A stretch of DNA of 37,936 nt from Halieaceae bacterium (GTDB taxonomy: Bacteria > Pseudomonadota > Gammaproteobacteria > Pseudomonadales > Halieaceae): NCBI GenBank assembly GCA_016744355.1, contig JADGEN010000027.1, forward strand, positions 1-37,936. Reading direction: 5' to 3'. Position 1 is the first letter of the stretch; every line of letters begins with the position of its first letter. A model generated the notes under the pieces. That model had not been told where the DNA came from and made no database searches. It saw nothing but the letters and a program-made list of their open reading frames with translations. The position numbers and the translations under genes were made by a program. Positions 7,441 to 16,910 of the stretch are shown in pieces.

Positions 7441-9582
7441 CTAGCTAGCAAGATCTCGCTTGAACGGAGGCAGGGAATCAAGAATGGCCCGGCCATAGCG
7501 TTTGCTCAGCAGCCGTCTATCCATGAGCGTGACTCTGCCCTTATCTTGCTCTGTACGCAATAAGCGACCACTGGCCTGCACCAGACGCAGAGCGGCATCA
7601 GGCACACTAATTTCCATAAAGGCATTGCGGCCCTGCGCCTCAACCCACTCGGCCAGCGCCGACTCCAATGGGTTATTTGGCACAGCAAAAGGAATCTTAG
7701 CGATCAGCACGTGACAACAATAGTCTCCGGGCAAATCCACCCCCTCGGCAAAACTAGCCAATCCAAAAATAATACTGCCTTCACCCCGGTCTATGACCTC
7801 CCGATGACGACGTATTATTTCCTGTTTGCTGTCATCACCCTGCAGCAATATCATCTCACCGAAAGCTGCGGACAATCCGTGATACACATCTACCATCTGG
7901 CGACGGGATGAAAACAGTACAAGGCTGCCCTCGCTGCGATTCAGTAATTGCGGTAATTGGTTAATCAGGGCGTCCGTATGTGCTTGAGCGTCGCCGGGCT
8001 CGCAATCCATGGCTGGCACACTGAAAGTGGCGTTGGAGTAATCAAAAGGGCTGGGCACAACTTTAAAAGAGGCTGCTCTTGGAACTCCGGAATGTAAAAT
8101 AAATCGTTCAAAGGAATTTAGAGCCGTCATAGTGGCCGAGGTAACAACCACGCCCGCCGCACGAGACCACAGGTATTCCTGCAAAATATCTCCAGCCAGA
8201 ATGGGGCTACAGCGCAATTCAAACCCAAATTGCCCATTGCTGTTGAGAAGCGTTATCCAGCGTGCTTTCGGCGGTGCCTCGCCCTCCCCACTCACTGCGT
8301 ATTCCTGCCACAACGCCAAGGTACTCTCGGCCCGACCCAGCATTGCCCCGATATGGATATGCCAGGCTTCAATTTCAGATTTATCTACCCCTGCGAAGTC
8401 ATCATCCAAAGCTTCCTCAAGGACGGTTTCCAGGCGACTGATACTGTGCACCAACTTGGAAAACTGCCCCGCCAGCGTTGCGGCAACTTCCATCAGGCTA
8501 ATGGGCACCAGACCATGTTCAAAGCGCAGACGCTGGTCGTCCCGGTCGCTCTCTGCGGGATACTCTTCAAACAAGGCTGCCACTACCTGTTCCACCACTC
8601 CCATACTGGCAATGGTTTCGTCCATTTCACCAGGGAGCATGCCCAGAGGCCGAGAAAGACTATCAAAAGCCGCCAGTGTGGGCGCACCCTGCGCTAATAA
8701 CTTCTTACTGTCCGCCAACCACTGATTGGTAGTATGCAGCCGGCAAAAACTGGAAAAATGCGACAGCGCCTTATCAGGTAGATGATGGCCCTCATCGAAA
8801 ATATAAATGCTGTCTTCCGGAACCGATAATATGGCTCCGCCACCCAGGGCGAGATCAGATAAAACCAGATCGTGATTGCTAACAATAATATCGCAGCTCT
8901 GCAATTCATCCCTGGCTTTGTAAAATGCACACTGACTAATATTAGGGCAACGTCTGCCACTGCACTGACTGTGGTCGGTCGTCACTCCAAACCAGACATC
9001 TTCTGCGATACTACCAGGCCAGTTGTCACGATCGCCGTCCCACTCTCCCCGCCCTATGGAGTCCAACATCGCCTCGTAAGTCGGGAGCGCATCGATACTT
9101 GATGATGACTCAACTTCCTCAGGGTACAAAGGCATTATCGCAGCGTCGCCCTGTCCTCCCGCCAAAGCTCCATCAAGTTTAGTGAGACATACATAACGGC
9201 GCCTGCCTTTGGCCAAAGTAAAACTGAAATCCAGTCCACTGTGCTTTTTGATATCGGGCAGATCTTTGTTTACAAACTGCTCCTGCAAGGCAATGGTAGC
9301 GGTAGAAACTACCAATCGTTTATTCAAGGCGAGGGCCATCGGGATAGCGGCGACGGCATAAGCTATGGTCTTTCCTGTGCCCGTACCGGCCTCAATGACA
9401 CATACTGCGGGTCCTTCGCCAACGGGGACAGAGGTGAGTTCTCCTTCCGCAGGAATTTTTGCCAGAGTGTTAGCTATCTCGGCTATCATCTGACGCTGCC
9501 CCCAACGCGGCGTCAGTGACTTGCTGTCCATCAGCGAAGAATAGGCCTCTCTAATTGTGTCCTTGGTTTCTTCTGCTAACAA
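7441..9582 (-). CDS. dinG: DinG-type ATP-dependent 5'-3' DNA helicase with Fe-S cluster
   Basis: An XPD-like superfamily 2 helicase that unwinds D-loops, R-loops and forked DNA. The 713-residue protein has Walker A EAGTGTGKT at residues 64-72, the iron-sulfur ligands C132, C207, C212 and C218 (the last three spaced 5 and 6 as in E. coli DinG), a DEGH Walker B box at 263-266, and the arginine-finger motif QASGRLLR near the C terminus. The start is a TTG; the resulting MLAEE N terminus matches family members, and it overlaps the end of the upstream acyltransferase gene by seven bases, implying translational coupling. I saw no LexA box in front of the operon, so SOS induction cannot be claimed. 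Confidence 0.93.
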   Translation of the reverse strand: MLAEETKDTIREAYSSLMDSKSLTPRWGQRQMIAEIANTLAKIPAEGELTSVPVGEGPAVCVIEAGTGTGKTIAYAVAAIPMALALNKRLVVSTATIALQEQFVNKDLPDIKKHSGLDFSFTLAKGRRRYVCLTKLDGALAGGQGDAAIMPLYPEEVESSSSIDALPTYEAMLDSIGRGEWDGDRDNWPGSIAEDVWFGVTTDHSQCSGRRCPNISQCAFYKARDELQSCDIIVSNHDLVLSDLALGGGAILSVPEDSIYIFDEGHHLPDKALSHFSSFCRLHTTNQWLADSKKLLAQGAPTLAAFDSLSRPLGMLPGEMDETIASMGVVEQVVAALFEEYPAESDRDDQRLRFEHGLVPISLMEVAATLAGQFSKLVHSISRLETVLEEALDDDFAGVDKSEIEAWHIHIGAMLGRAESTLALWQEYAVSGEGEAPPKARWITLLNSNGQFGFELRCSPILAGDILQEYLWSRAAGVVVTSATMTALNSFERFILHSGVPRAASFKVVPSPFDYSNATFSVPAMDCEPGDAQAHTDALINQLPQLLNRSEGSLVLFSSRRQMVDVYHGLSAAFGEMILLQGDDSKQEIIRRHREVIDRGEGSIIFGLASFAEGVDLPGDYCCHVLIAKIPFAVPNNPLESALAEWVEAQGRNAFMEISVPDAALRLVQASGRLLRTEQDKGRVTLMDRRLLSKRYGRAILDSLPPFKRDLAS

Positions 9583-10742
9583 GAAGCGCTAACCAGGTTT
9601 AGCTTACTGATGACTGCATTAGCATAAATGCCCAGTGCGTAGGAGCGGTGCGCCTCAGGCATGGCGTTGATACGATCCTCAAAATCAGCCCTACTACAGG
9701 CTCCCTCTTCAAAATTTAGCCCGTCTGGAACCACTGCCTCTTCACCGTGTAGCATACGGTACGCATACAGGTTTGTCGGGTGCAGACAATAGAGCTCTAA
9801 TACTTGGCGATCAACCTCCGCAGCAACAGATTCGGGTGAATCAAGATTAGCTGTCGCATCAGCGTCCAGCGGCACACCAAAGGAGACATGTACATGACCT
9901 TTGCTGCCAGCAATACCCTGACCAATAGAGGCGACATCTTCCTGCTCGCCTTTCTCGTAACTGCCCACGGTATCCAGTTGATATAGTTCTGCAGCTTTTA
10001 AGGCATCACAGGGGTCCAGTTCGTATGAGATGGCTACAGGCACAATCTTCAAGGATTTAACATGCTCCTTGAAATCCGTTTCCTTTTTATTGCGACTCAT
10101 GGCCAGCATCTTAATAATCGCCGGCTCGGTTTTATCTATACCATTTTTAGCCCGCCCCTCTCTCTGGGCCAACCACACCGATACGCCCTCTTCTGCCATG
10201 GAGTGCTTAATATAAGCAGAGAGAACTTTGGTAGCTGCAAGAAATTCCCGCGGCCCACTGAGAGAGCGCTTCACAATGAAACTCTTATTCAAACGCATGA
10301 GATCGGACACCCACGGCTTGGTTAACAAATTGTCGCCAATTGCAATTCGAACAGTTTCTCTACCCGCCCTGTGCAACGCATAGTTGGTGAGTGCGGGGTC
10401 CATCGCGATGTCACGATGATTGCTCATATAAAGATGGGGCTCGTGTTCGGACAACGACTCCAAACCGGATACCGAGAATCCCGTGCTCGAATTAGCGATC
10501 ACGCGATCCATATACAACTTGATAACCATTTGCATACTTCTTACATCGGTTACATTGCGCAACTCACGGGTAAGAAACCAACGCACCAGCGGGCGCGTTA
10601 ACCAGGGAATATATCGAGCGAATGCACCGAACCTCCACCGGGCAATGACGTCTAGAAATTCGTGATCAGCCACATGCCGCTGCGCAACGACTTGAATTTC
10701 ATCATCGCGGTACGGTCGAATATCGGAATACGGATCACTCAA
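9576..10742 (-). CDS. PlsC/GPAT-like glycerolipid acyltransferase family protein
   Basis: A 388-residue probable acyltransferase, expected at the cytoplasmic membrane face and acting on glycerophospholipid precursors or related acceptors. Evidence: the SNHRDIAMD block at residues 107-115 (catalytic-His motif), FIVKRS near 155-160 (second motif), and a REGRAKNG block near 194-201 (third motif). The His-to-Asp spacing is H-x5-D, or H-x-D if D111 is used, instead of canonical H-x4-D. The TTG start at 10742 is supported by AAGGGG nine bases upstream; no ATG fits. It overlaps dinG, so the lipid-like enzyme and the helicase are co-expressed. The true substrate is unknown. Confidence 0.75.
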   Translation of the reverse strand: MSDPYSDIRPYRDDEIQVVAQRHVADHEFLDVIARWRFGAFARYIPWLTRPLVRWFLTRELRNVTDVRSMQMVIKLYMDRVIANSSTGFSVSGLESLSEHEPHLYMSNHRDIAMDPALTNYALHRAGRETVRIAIGDNLLTKPWVSDLMRLNKSFIVKRSLSGPREFLAATKVLSAYIKHSMAEEGVSVWLAQREGRAKNGIDKTEPAIIKMLAMSRNKKETDFKEHVKSLKIVPVAISYELDPCDALKAAELYQLDTVGSYEKGEQEDVASIGQGIAGSKGHVHVSFGVPLDADATANLDSPESVAAEVDRQVLELYCLHPTNLYAYRMLHGEEAVVPDGLNFEEGACSRADFEDRINAMPEAHRSYALGIYANAVISKLNLVSASC

Positions 10743-11111
10743 GAGCTAAAACCCCTTAAAAACAGCGCAACACAATAACCAAAATCTGCTTCCCAGTCAT
10801 CCATCCATACAGCTCATGTACGGAAGCGAGCCTAGTATTGGGCTACATGTGAAAGAGCATGTTACTAACGTCATAGAAATACTCACACACTATTCGTAAC
10901 GCCGCCCCAACTCAAAAAACTATATTGCCTTATATTTCAATATGTTAGAGGACAAACAATCGAAGCAACGCGATATTGTTACCGAGTGTCGACTAAGGTT
11001 ACAAAATCGTAACTCCACTACACACGACAGTCGCATTACAATAAGGGCGTATTGCTGGCGGACTTCCAGAGTTCTGCCAACTTAAACCAAAGTGAAATTA
11101 AGGTGCTTACG
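10743..11111. other. Divergent intergenic region (369 bases)
   Basis: No convincing gene lies here. It separates the minus-strand acyltransferase operon from the plus-strand secreted-protein gene. Visible structure: a nested inverted repeat with arms CATGTA (10815-10820) and TACATG (10844-10849) containing AGCC/GGCT, and a GTTAC/GTAAC inverted repeat at 10998-11013. A weak candidate promoter for the secreted protein is TTGTTA (10976-10981) with TACAAA (11000-11005). The AT-rich stretch 10915-10945 could also drive transcription. I cannot exclude a small RNA. Confidence 0.5.
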
Positions 11112-11384
11112 ATGAATATGTTCAGATTAGCAACAGCCGCGGGCCTCATTCTCGCTTCAGCCAGCAGCTTCGCCGCCAAGCCGACCAGTATCGTTTTTGA
11201 ATCCAATGGCAAAACGGCAGACGGCAAGGATTTTTCGAAATATTCGGTAAAGTGCTCCAACGGCAAGAAAGTACAGTTGACCGCTTGGGACAACCGACAC
11301 AAATGGTGTATTGGTGAAGAGTCGACCGAGAACTGTGAGAAAAAGCAAATAAACGCCGCCAAGGCTGCCTGCAAGGCCTCTTAA
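11112..11384 (+). CDS. Small secreted four-cysteine protein, unknown function
   Basis: I do not recognise this 90-residue protein. Residues 1-22 form a signal peptide: a short start with one arginine, a hydrophobic core (LATAAGLILASAS) and an SFAA cleavage region. The mature part, about 68 residues, is Lys-rich and polar and has four cysteines at 48, 66, 75 and 87, consistent with two disulfides in the periplasm. AAGG lies eight bases before the ATG at 11112; an upstream TTG at 11052 in the same frame would hide the signal peptide. It is a single-gene unit. Possible roles such as inhibitor, envelope-stress factor or small effector are open. Confidence 0.72.
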   Translation: MNMFRLATAAGLILASASSFAAKPTSIVFESNGKTADGKDFSKYSVKCSNGKKVQLTAWDNRHKWCIGEESTENCEKKQINAAKAACKAS

Positions 11385-11438
11385 ACCAGTATTCGTACCG
11401 GGCTGCAACACCACGGTCCGGTGCCTCATTTTGCAATC

Positions 11439-12212
11439 CTAATCAAGGTAACGTCCCCGCAACTCAGCCTGTTCAGCCCCCCCTACACCAAGCTCTTCTG
11501 ACAAATAACTTTCTATAGAAGAATAGCGACTTTCAATGCTGTTCAGTGCAGCACTCAGATAGTCCTCGTGCACCTCCAACATGGGCAAGATTGCTTCGGC
11601 CTCGAGTTCCATCTGGTATTTCCTTCGAAGCCTGTCAATTTCAAGGTGAGGGCTAAAGTACTCAGCCGTCAGCATATAGTCATGCATCACAAGCTCGCGA
11701 GGCACGCCAAGGGCCAGCAGGATAATCGCAGCGGCAAAGCCCGTCCTGTCCTTTCCTGCCGCGCAATGCACCAGCAGCCTTGCATCCCCCACATCAAGTA
11801 TCTCTTTAAACATCCGAGCATAGGTGGCGGTTTGGGCCTCCGCAAAGTCGCGGTTTATATCAACCATAAAGTCGAACATCGCCACACGATCGGTATCGGT
11901 CTGGTCAAAAAAACTGGCATTGCTACCCGGTGTAATCGGTACACTGACAACTCGCGGAGGGCTTGATTCGGGCAGTTTGCTCGGCTCCTGATGCTGCTCA
12001 TCGACTCTGCGAAAATCAAACACAAGATCTAACTCTAGAGCGCCGACTAATTCGACATCCTGATCACTAAGCGCTGAAAGTTGACCCGAGCGAAACAGGT
12101 ACCCCCATTTCACCGCCTCACCGCCAGCAGCTGGATAGCCGCCAAAGTCACGAAAATTGGGGGTGCCCTGCAGCGGTAGTTTGCGCAGCTTTGTATTTTC
12201 AGAGTTTTGCAT
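11439..12212 (-). CDS. Tyrosine-protein phosphatase-like protein (Y_phosphatase3 type)
   Basis: A 257-residue cytoplasmic phosphatase of the dual-specificity-like family found in bacteria and typified by Mycobacterium PtpB. The signature P-loop HCAAGKDRTG is at residues 149-158, with nucleophile C150 and arginine R156. The N-terminal GTPNFRDFGGY at 16-26 and the LFRSGQLSALS block at 39-49 are typical of this family. Substrates may be phosphotyrosine, phosphoserine or phosphoinositide. The frame opens at a TTG (12245) overlapping tetR, but the ATG at 12212, 13 bases after the tetR stop, better matches family N termini. It is co-transcribed with the TetR gene, so it is probably the regulator's main target. 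Confidence 0.85.
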   Translation of the reverse strand: MQNSENTKLRKLPLQGTPNFRDFGGYPAAGGEAVKWGYLFRSGQLSALSDQDVELVGALELDLVFDFRRVDEQHQEPSKLPESSPPRVVSVPITPGSNASFFDQTDTDRVAMFDFMVDINRDFAEAQTATYARMFKEILDVGDARLLVHCAAGKDRTGFAAAIILLALGVPRELVMHDYMLTAEYFSPHLEIDRLRRKYQMELEAEAILPMLEVHEDYLSAALNSIESRYSSIESYLSEELGVGGAEQAELRGRYLD

Positions 12213-12225
12213 AATCAATTGCCGC

Positions 12226-12870
12226 TCAGGCACCTTTATACTCAAAAACCGCCTGCAACAGGGATTTGACCAATGTCAGCTGATTTTCCAGTGCCTCCTC
12301 GCTAAAAGGATCCAGACCCAGTACGTCGCTGTACATAGGCGCCATGGTCACATAAGACATCACCAGATTATTAAAGGCCATTACAGCCCAGGGTTGCAGC
12401 CCCGAATCGCCTAGCATCGGAATATTACCGCCCTCCAACTTACTGGGAGAGCTAAACATTGGCCGAAAAAGCCGGTCAATCAACTCGTCCGTGTGCGGCC
12501 CCCCCGACAAAGCTGCATGCTGCAAAAGCCGGGCAAGATTGGGGTTTGCATGATGCTGTCTCACAACGCTTTCCAGTTGCCCCATAACTTGCTCAAGGGT
12601 CACTTCGGTTTGACCGAGTTCGTACAGGGGCGCTGAAAAGCTGTCTATCAAGCGATCGAGTACTGCGCCGTAGAGAGCTTCTTTATTTCTGAAATGGTTA
12701 TACAGGCTTGGTGTGCGTATACCGACAACATCGGCCACATCGGCAAGCGAGGTGGCCGCATAGCCCGACCCTGCAAACAAGCCTTCCGCTGCATCCAATA
12801 TTTTCTCGGATGTCGTTTGGGTGGAAACCGAGGTTGATAAATTGGCAATAGTCATGTGAAATCGTGTCAT
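12226..12870 (-). CDS. TetR family transcriptional regulator
   Basis: A 214-residue one-component regulator. The N-terminal helix-turn-helix spans about residues 22-66, with the family pattern ILDAAEGLFAGSGYAATSLADVADVVGI interrupted only by normal substitutions, and ending in SLYNHFRNKEALY. The C-terminal ligand domain gives no hint of its inducer. Two ATGs are possible (12870 and 12855), neither with a clear ribosome site; the longer is given. A 16-base palindrome (ACTAA/TTAGT arms) just upstream overlaps its -10 element, suggesting autorepression. The phosphatase gene follows in the same operon. Confidence 0.9.
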   Translation of the reverse strand: MTRFHMTIANLSTSVSTQTTSEKILDAAEGLFAGSGYAATSLADVADVVGIRTPSLYNHFRNKEALYGAVLDRLIDSFSAPLYELGQTEVTLEQVMGQLESVVRQHHANPNLARLLQHAALSGGPHTDELIDRLFRPMFSSPSKLEGGNIPMLGDSGLQPWAVMAFNNLVMSYVTMAPMYSDVLGLDPFSEEALENQLTLVKSLLQAVFEYKGA

Positions 12871-12883
12871 GTGCTTGTTAATA

Positions 12884-12902
12884 ACTAATAGGCGTTAGTA
12901 TA
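12884..12902 (-). promoter_or_regulatory. Probable TetR operator overlapping the tetR -10 element
   Basis: Arms ACTAA (12884-12888) and TTAGT (12895-12899) enclose a six-base centre, and the minus-strand hexamer TATACT (12897-12902), five of six to consensus, overlaps the upstream arm. I could not find a good -35 element. Position 14 bases before the tetR start is typical of a self-regulated TetR operator. Confidence 0.5.
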
Positions 12903-12970
12903 CCCCATCCCTCTCGCAACTACAGTCGCCGGTACACACAAACAAACCTGCCCCGTAAACTGGATATAAG

Positions 12971-12999
12971 TTGACAACTGGCCGCTAAATGTGAATAAT
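12971..12999 (+). promoter_or_regulatory. Strong sigma-70 promoter of rpsT
   Basis: A perfect -35 TTGACA (12971-12976) and a -10 AATAAT (12994-12999) are separated by 17 bases. Transcription would start near 13006, leaving a leader of about 34 bases that contains the GAGGT ribosome site. Confidence 0.85.
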
Positions 13000-13039
13000 C
13001 GCGCATCCAGAATTTTGACCCCTATGAGGTAGTAAAACC

Positions 13040-13306
13040 GTGGCAAACTCCCCACAAGCAAAAAAGCGCGCACGCCAGGCAGAGAAGCGACGCACACAAA
13101 ACAACGGCCAGCGCTCTTTGGTTCGTACTGTCATCAAAAAAGTAATCTCAGCTGTAGATGCTGGTGACGCAGAGCAAGCCAAGGCAGCCTACCAGTCCGC
13201 TGTACCTGTAATCGACCGCATGGCCGACAAGGGCATTCTGCACAAGAACAAGGCCGCTAGACATAAGAGCCGTCTGAATACGCACGTTAAGGCCCTGTCT
13301 GCCTAA
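13040..13306 (+). CDS. rpsT: 30S ribosomal protein S20
   Basis: An 88-residue primary 16S rRNA-binding protein of the small subunit. The [18 protein letters not shown] terminus and the [14 protein letters not shown] block near residues 66-79 are diagnostic. The start is GTG, with GAGGT nine bases upstream. E. coli rpsT also uses a weak start (TTG), which is part of S20 autoregulation of its own translation, so the GTG may serve the same purpose here. It is a single-gene unit with its own strong promoter and terminator. Confidence 0.97.
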   Translation: MANSPQAKKRARQAEKRRTQNNGQRSLVRTVIKKVISAVDAGDAEQAKAAYQSAVPVIDRMADKGILHKNKAARHKSRLNTHVKALSA

Positions 13307-13327
13307 GCAGCTCAGCGCCCTCCCAAG

Positions 13328-13352
13328 AGCCGGCATTACAGCCGGCTTTTTT
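13328..13352 (+). terminator. Rho-independent terminator of rpsT
   Basis: A perfect stem, AGCCGGC paired with GCCGGCT around a six-base loop, followed by six T residues, lies 22 bases after the rpsT stop. Confidence 0.95.
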
Positions 13353-13440
13353 GTGCCTGTAACATCTGCGGGATCCCTGCCTCCACTAGACCAAAAATGA
13401 CCAGGCGGGCACCATTCATGCCAATGAAAAACTTCTGGGA

Positions 13441-14562
13441 TTACAAGAGAACCAGGTTGTCTCGATGAATCAACTCATCATCTCCCTGATATCCCAACAG
13501 AGTCTCAATATCCCCGGAGGGTGAACCCAGAATACGACGCGCTTCATCTGCGTTGTAATTAACAAGCCCACGGGCAATCTCCCGCCCCAGCGAATCTCGG
13601 CAGGACACCATATCACCGCGATTAAAGCGACCCTCTACTGCGCATACTCCCACGGGAAGCAAACTTCGGCCAGACTTGGACAAAACCTCTACAGCCCCGT
13701 CGTCGAGCTCGATACTACCCTGCACCTGCACCATACCCGCCAACCATTGCTTGCGGGCAGCCTGTGGAAGTTTACCGCTGTACAACCAGGTGCCAACCAG
13801 GGCGCCCGAGGCAATAGCATCGACTATTTTGGGGACGCGCCCACCAGCAATGACAGTTTCAGTACCAGAACGCGCGGCCAATCGGGCAGCTCGCACTTTA
13901 GTAATCATGCCTCCGCGCCCCAGACTACCGCCTTCGCCAGCCATACTGTCCAGCTCCGGTGCATTGGCATCGAGGGATTCAACCATTGAGGCTGCAGGGT
14001 TTTGCCGAGGATCTTCCTCAAAAAGCCCTTCCTGATCCGTTAAAAGCACGAGGGCATCTGCATCGATCAGGTTGGCCACAAGTGCGGCGAGCGTATCGTT
14101 ATCCCCAAAGCGTATCTCATCGGTGACAACAGTATCGTTTTCATTCACGATGGGGATTACGCCCAGCTGCAAAAGTGTATTGAGCGTTCCCCTCGCATTG
14201 AGATATCTATCCCTGGCCAGCACATCGTCATGACCAAGTAACACTTGTGCCGTGTGCAGATCATAGCGCATAAATGCCGTCTCGTAGCTCTGCACCAGGC
14301 CCATTTGACCCACTGCCGCAGCCGCCTGCAGATCATGCAACGCGGTAGGGCGGCTGTTCCACCCCAGACGCACTATCCCAGCTGCAACAGCACCGCTGCT
14401 TACCAGCACCACTTCACACCCGTTTTTGCGCAAACCAGCCAACTGCTCAACCAGAGTTGAAATCATCTCAGTATCCAGCCCACGGCCATCGTTGGTCAGC
14501 AGTGCACTGCCAACCTTGATCACCCAGCGTCTGGCTTTGGCTATTTCAGATCTATGTGTCAT
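13441..14562 (-). CDS. proB: Glutamate 5-kinase with PUA domain
   Basis: It phosphorylates glutamate to glutamyl-5-phosphate, the first step of proline synthesis, and is usually inhibited by proline. The 373-residue protein has the amino-acid kinase domain ([13 protein letters not shown] near residues 13-25, VNENDTV near 140, TDQEGLF near 175, [12 protein letters not shown] near 215-226) and a C-terminal PUA domain from about residue 278. It starts five bases after obgE ends, so the two are co-transcribed; the same obgE-proB order occurs in Pseudomonas. The second proline enzyme, proA, is not in the window. Confidence 0.96.
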   Translation of the reverse strand: MTHRSEIAKARRWVIKVGSALLTNDGRGLDTEMISTLVEQLAGLRKNGCEVVLVSSGAVAAGIVRLGWNSRPTALHDLQAAAAVGQMGLVQSYETAFMRYDLHTAQVLLGHDDVLARDRYLNARGTLNTLLQLGVIPIVNENDTVVTDEIRFGDNDTLAALVANLIDADALVLLTDQEGLFEEDPRQNPAASMVESLDANAPELDSMAGEGGSLGRGGMITKVRAARLAARSGTETVIAGGRVPKIVDAIASGALVGTWLYSGKLPQAARKQWLAGMVQVQGSIELDDGAVEVLSKSGRSLLPVGVCAVEGRFNRGDMVSCRDSLGREIARGLVNYNADEARRILGSPSGDIETLLGYQGDDELIHRDNLVLL

Positions 14563-14567
14563 GGCTG

Positions 14568-15949
<1,382 letters not shown>

Positions 15950-16002
15950 TCAGTTATGACGTCTAACTCGACACTTTCAGTCTAGTTTACATCCTTTGTG
16001 CC

Positions 16003-16030
16003 AAAAAAAAGCCCCGTCAATCGACGAGGC
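16003..16030 (-). terminator. Rho-independent terminator of rplU-rpmA
   Basis: On the minus strand GCCTCGTC pairs with GACGGGGC (eight base pairs, one G-T) around four bases, followed by eight T residues. It lies 27 bases past the rpmA stop and should separate rplU-rpmA from obgE-proB. Confidence 0.93.
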
Positions 16031-16056
16031 CTTTGGGTTCGTACTGAATGTGCGGC

Positions 16057-16314
16057 TTAGGCGCTTACTACCTGCACAAACTTGCGGCTTTGCGGGCCTC
16101 TGACAATAAACTCTACCTTGCCGGGCGCTGTTGCAAACAAGGTGTGATCTTTGCCTATACCAACATTATCGCCTGCGTGAAAACGCGTGCCGCGCTGGCG
16201 AACAATAATGTTTCCAGCCAAAACTTCTTCGCCACCAAAGCGCTTTACGCCCAGACGCTTGGAATTCGAATCGCGACCGTTATTAGTACTACCACCTGCT
16301 TTTTTATGAGCCAT
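16057..16314 (-). CDS. rpmA: 50S ribosomal protein L27
   Basis: An 85-residue large-subunit protein whose N-terminal tail reaches the peptidyl transferase centre. The [16 protein letters not shown] start and [10 protein letters not shown] segment are diagnostic. It has no N-terminal prepeptide of the Firmicute type. It follows rplU by 15 bases and ends before a strong terminator. Confidence 0.98.
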   Translation of the reverse strand: MAHKKAGGSTNNGRDSNSKRLGVKRFGGEEVLAGNIIVRQRGTRFHAGDNVGIGKDHTLFATAPGKVEFIVRGPQSRKFVQVVSA

Positions 16315-16329
16315 TTCTCAATTCCTCTT

Positions 16330-16638
16330 TTACGCCGAAATACTGGTAATTTTAACTTCGGTAAACCACTGACGATGGCCAGTCTCTTTCCGATAGTGCT
16401 TACGGCGATTAAATTTAACGATCTTGATCTTCTTGTGGCGACCTTGAGTAACAACTTCAGCGGTTACCTTGGCTCCTGCTACGAGAGGTGTGCCAATCTT
16501 TACGTCATCGCCGCCAATCATGAGAACCTTGTCAAATTCGATGGTCTCACCCGTGGCTGTTTCAATTTTTTCGAGCTTGAGGGTCTCGCCCTCTATAACA
16601 CGGTGCTGCTTACCACCGCTTTCAATTACTGCGTACAT
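16330..16638 (-). CDS. rplU: 50S ribosomal protein L21
   Basis: A 102-residue large-subunit protein that binds 23S rRNA next to L20. The [14 protein letters not shown] start and the C-terminal [19 protein letters not shown] block are diagnostic. A CGGAG lies about six bases before its ATG. It leads the rplU-rpmA operon and is divergent from ispB, the usual arrangement in gammaproteobacteria. Confidence 0.98.
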   Translation of the reverse strand: MYAVIESGGKQHRVIEGETLKLEKIETATGETIEFDKVLMIGGDDVKIGTPLVAGAKVTAEVVTQGRHKKIKIVKFNRRKHYRKETGHRQWFTEVKITSISA

Positions 16639-16910
16639 TGTATACTCCGTTTAGTTAGCCTTCTCGCATTTGAAATATTCCCTTATAAATCAAGGGGGCA
16701 GAGCCAGGCACAAACATTTAAATTACGCTGCCCAACGCGCTTCCAGAGCACAGCAGGGACAGAGGGCGGCGATTTTACTTAAATCGACCCCACTGAGCAA
16801 GGGTTATTTTCCATAAAAGACAAGGGCTTACGATCTTGCACCTTGACAGTCCAGAGGCCACGCCCTAGCATTCCCGAGCACTCTCCAAAGGGTTTTTACC
16901 AACTTAAATT
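16639..16910. other. Divergent rplU/ispB intergenic region
   Basis: This 272-base spacer holds the ispB promoter on the plus strand and must hold the rplU promoter on the minus strand, where I found only weak candidates (for example a TATAAG hexamer in the region 16683-16690). It also contains the inverted repeat CGATTT-TACTT-AAATCG at 16770-16786, next to a GGGACAGAGGG stretch that may be a remnant of a REP-like repeat. Confidence 0.5.
16843..16871 (+). promoter_or_regulatory. Sigma-70 promoter of ispB
   Basis: A perfect -35 TTGACA (16843-16848) and a -10 TAGCAT (16866-16871, four of six) have a 17-base spacer. The start of transcription would be near 16878, 33 bases before the ispB ATG. 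Confidence 0.75.

Noticed and set aside
8132-8725. A 197-codon plus-strand frame
   Set aside because: It lies wholly opposite dinG, which is strongly supported, and its product has no recognisable features.
16048-16782. A 244-codon plus-strand frame
   Set aside because: It runs antisense across rpmA and rplU, both certain ribosomal protein genes.
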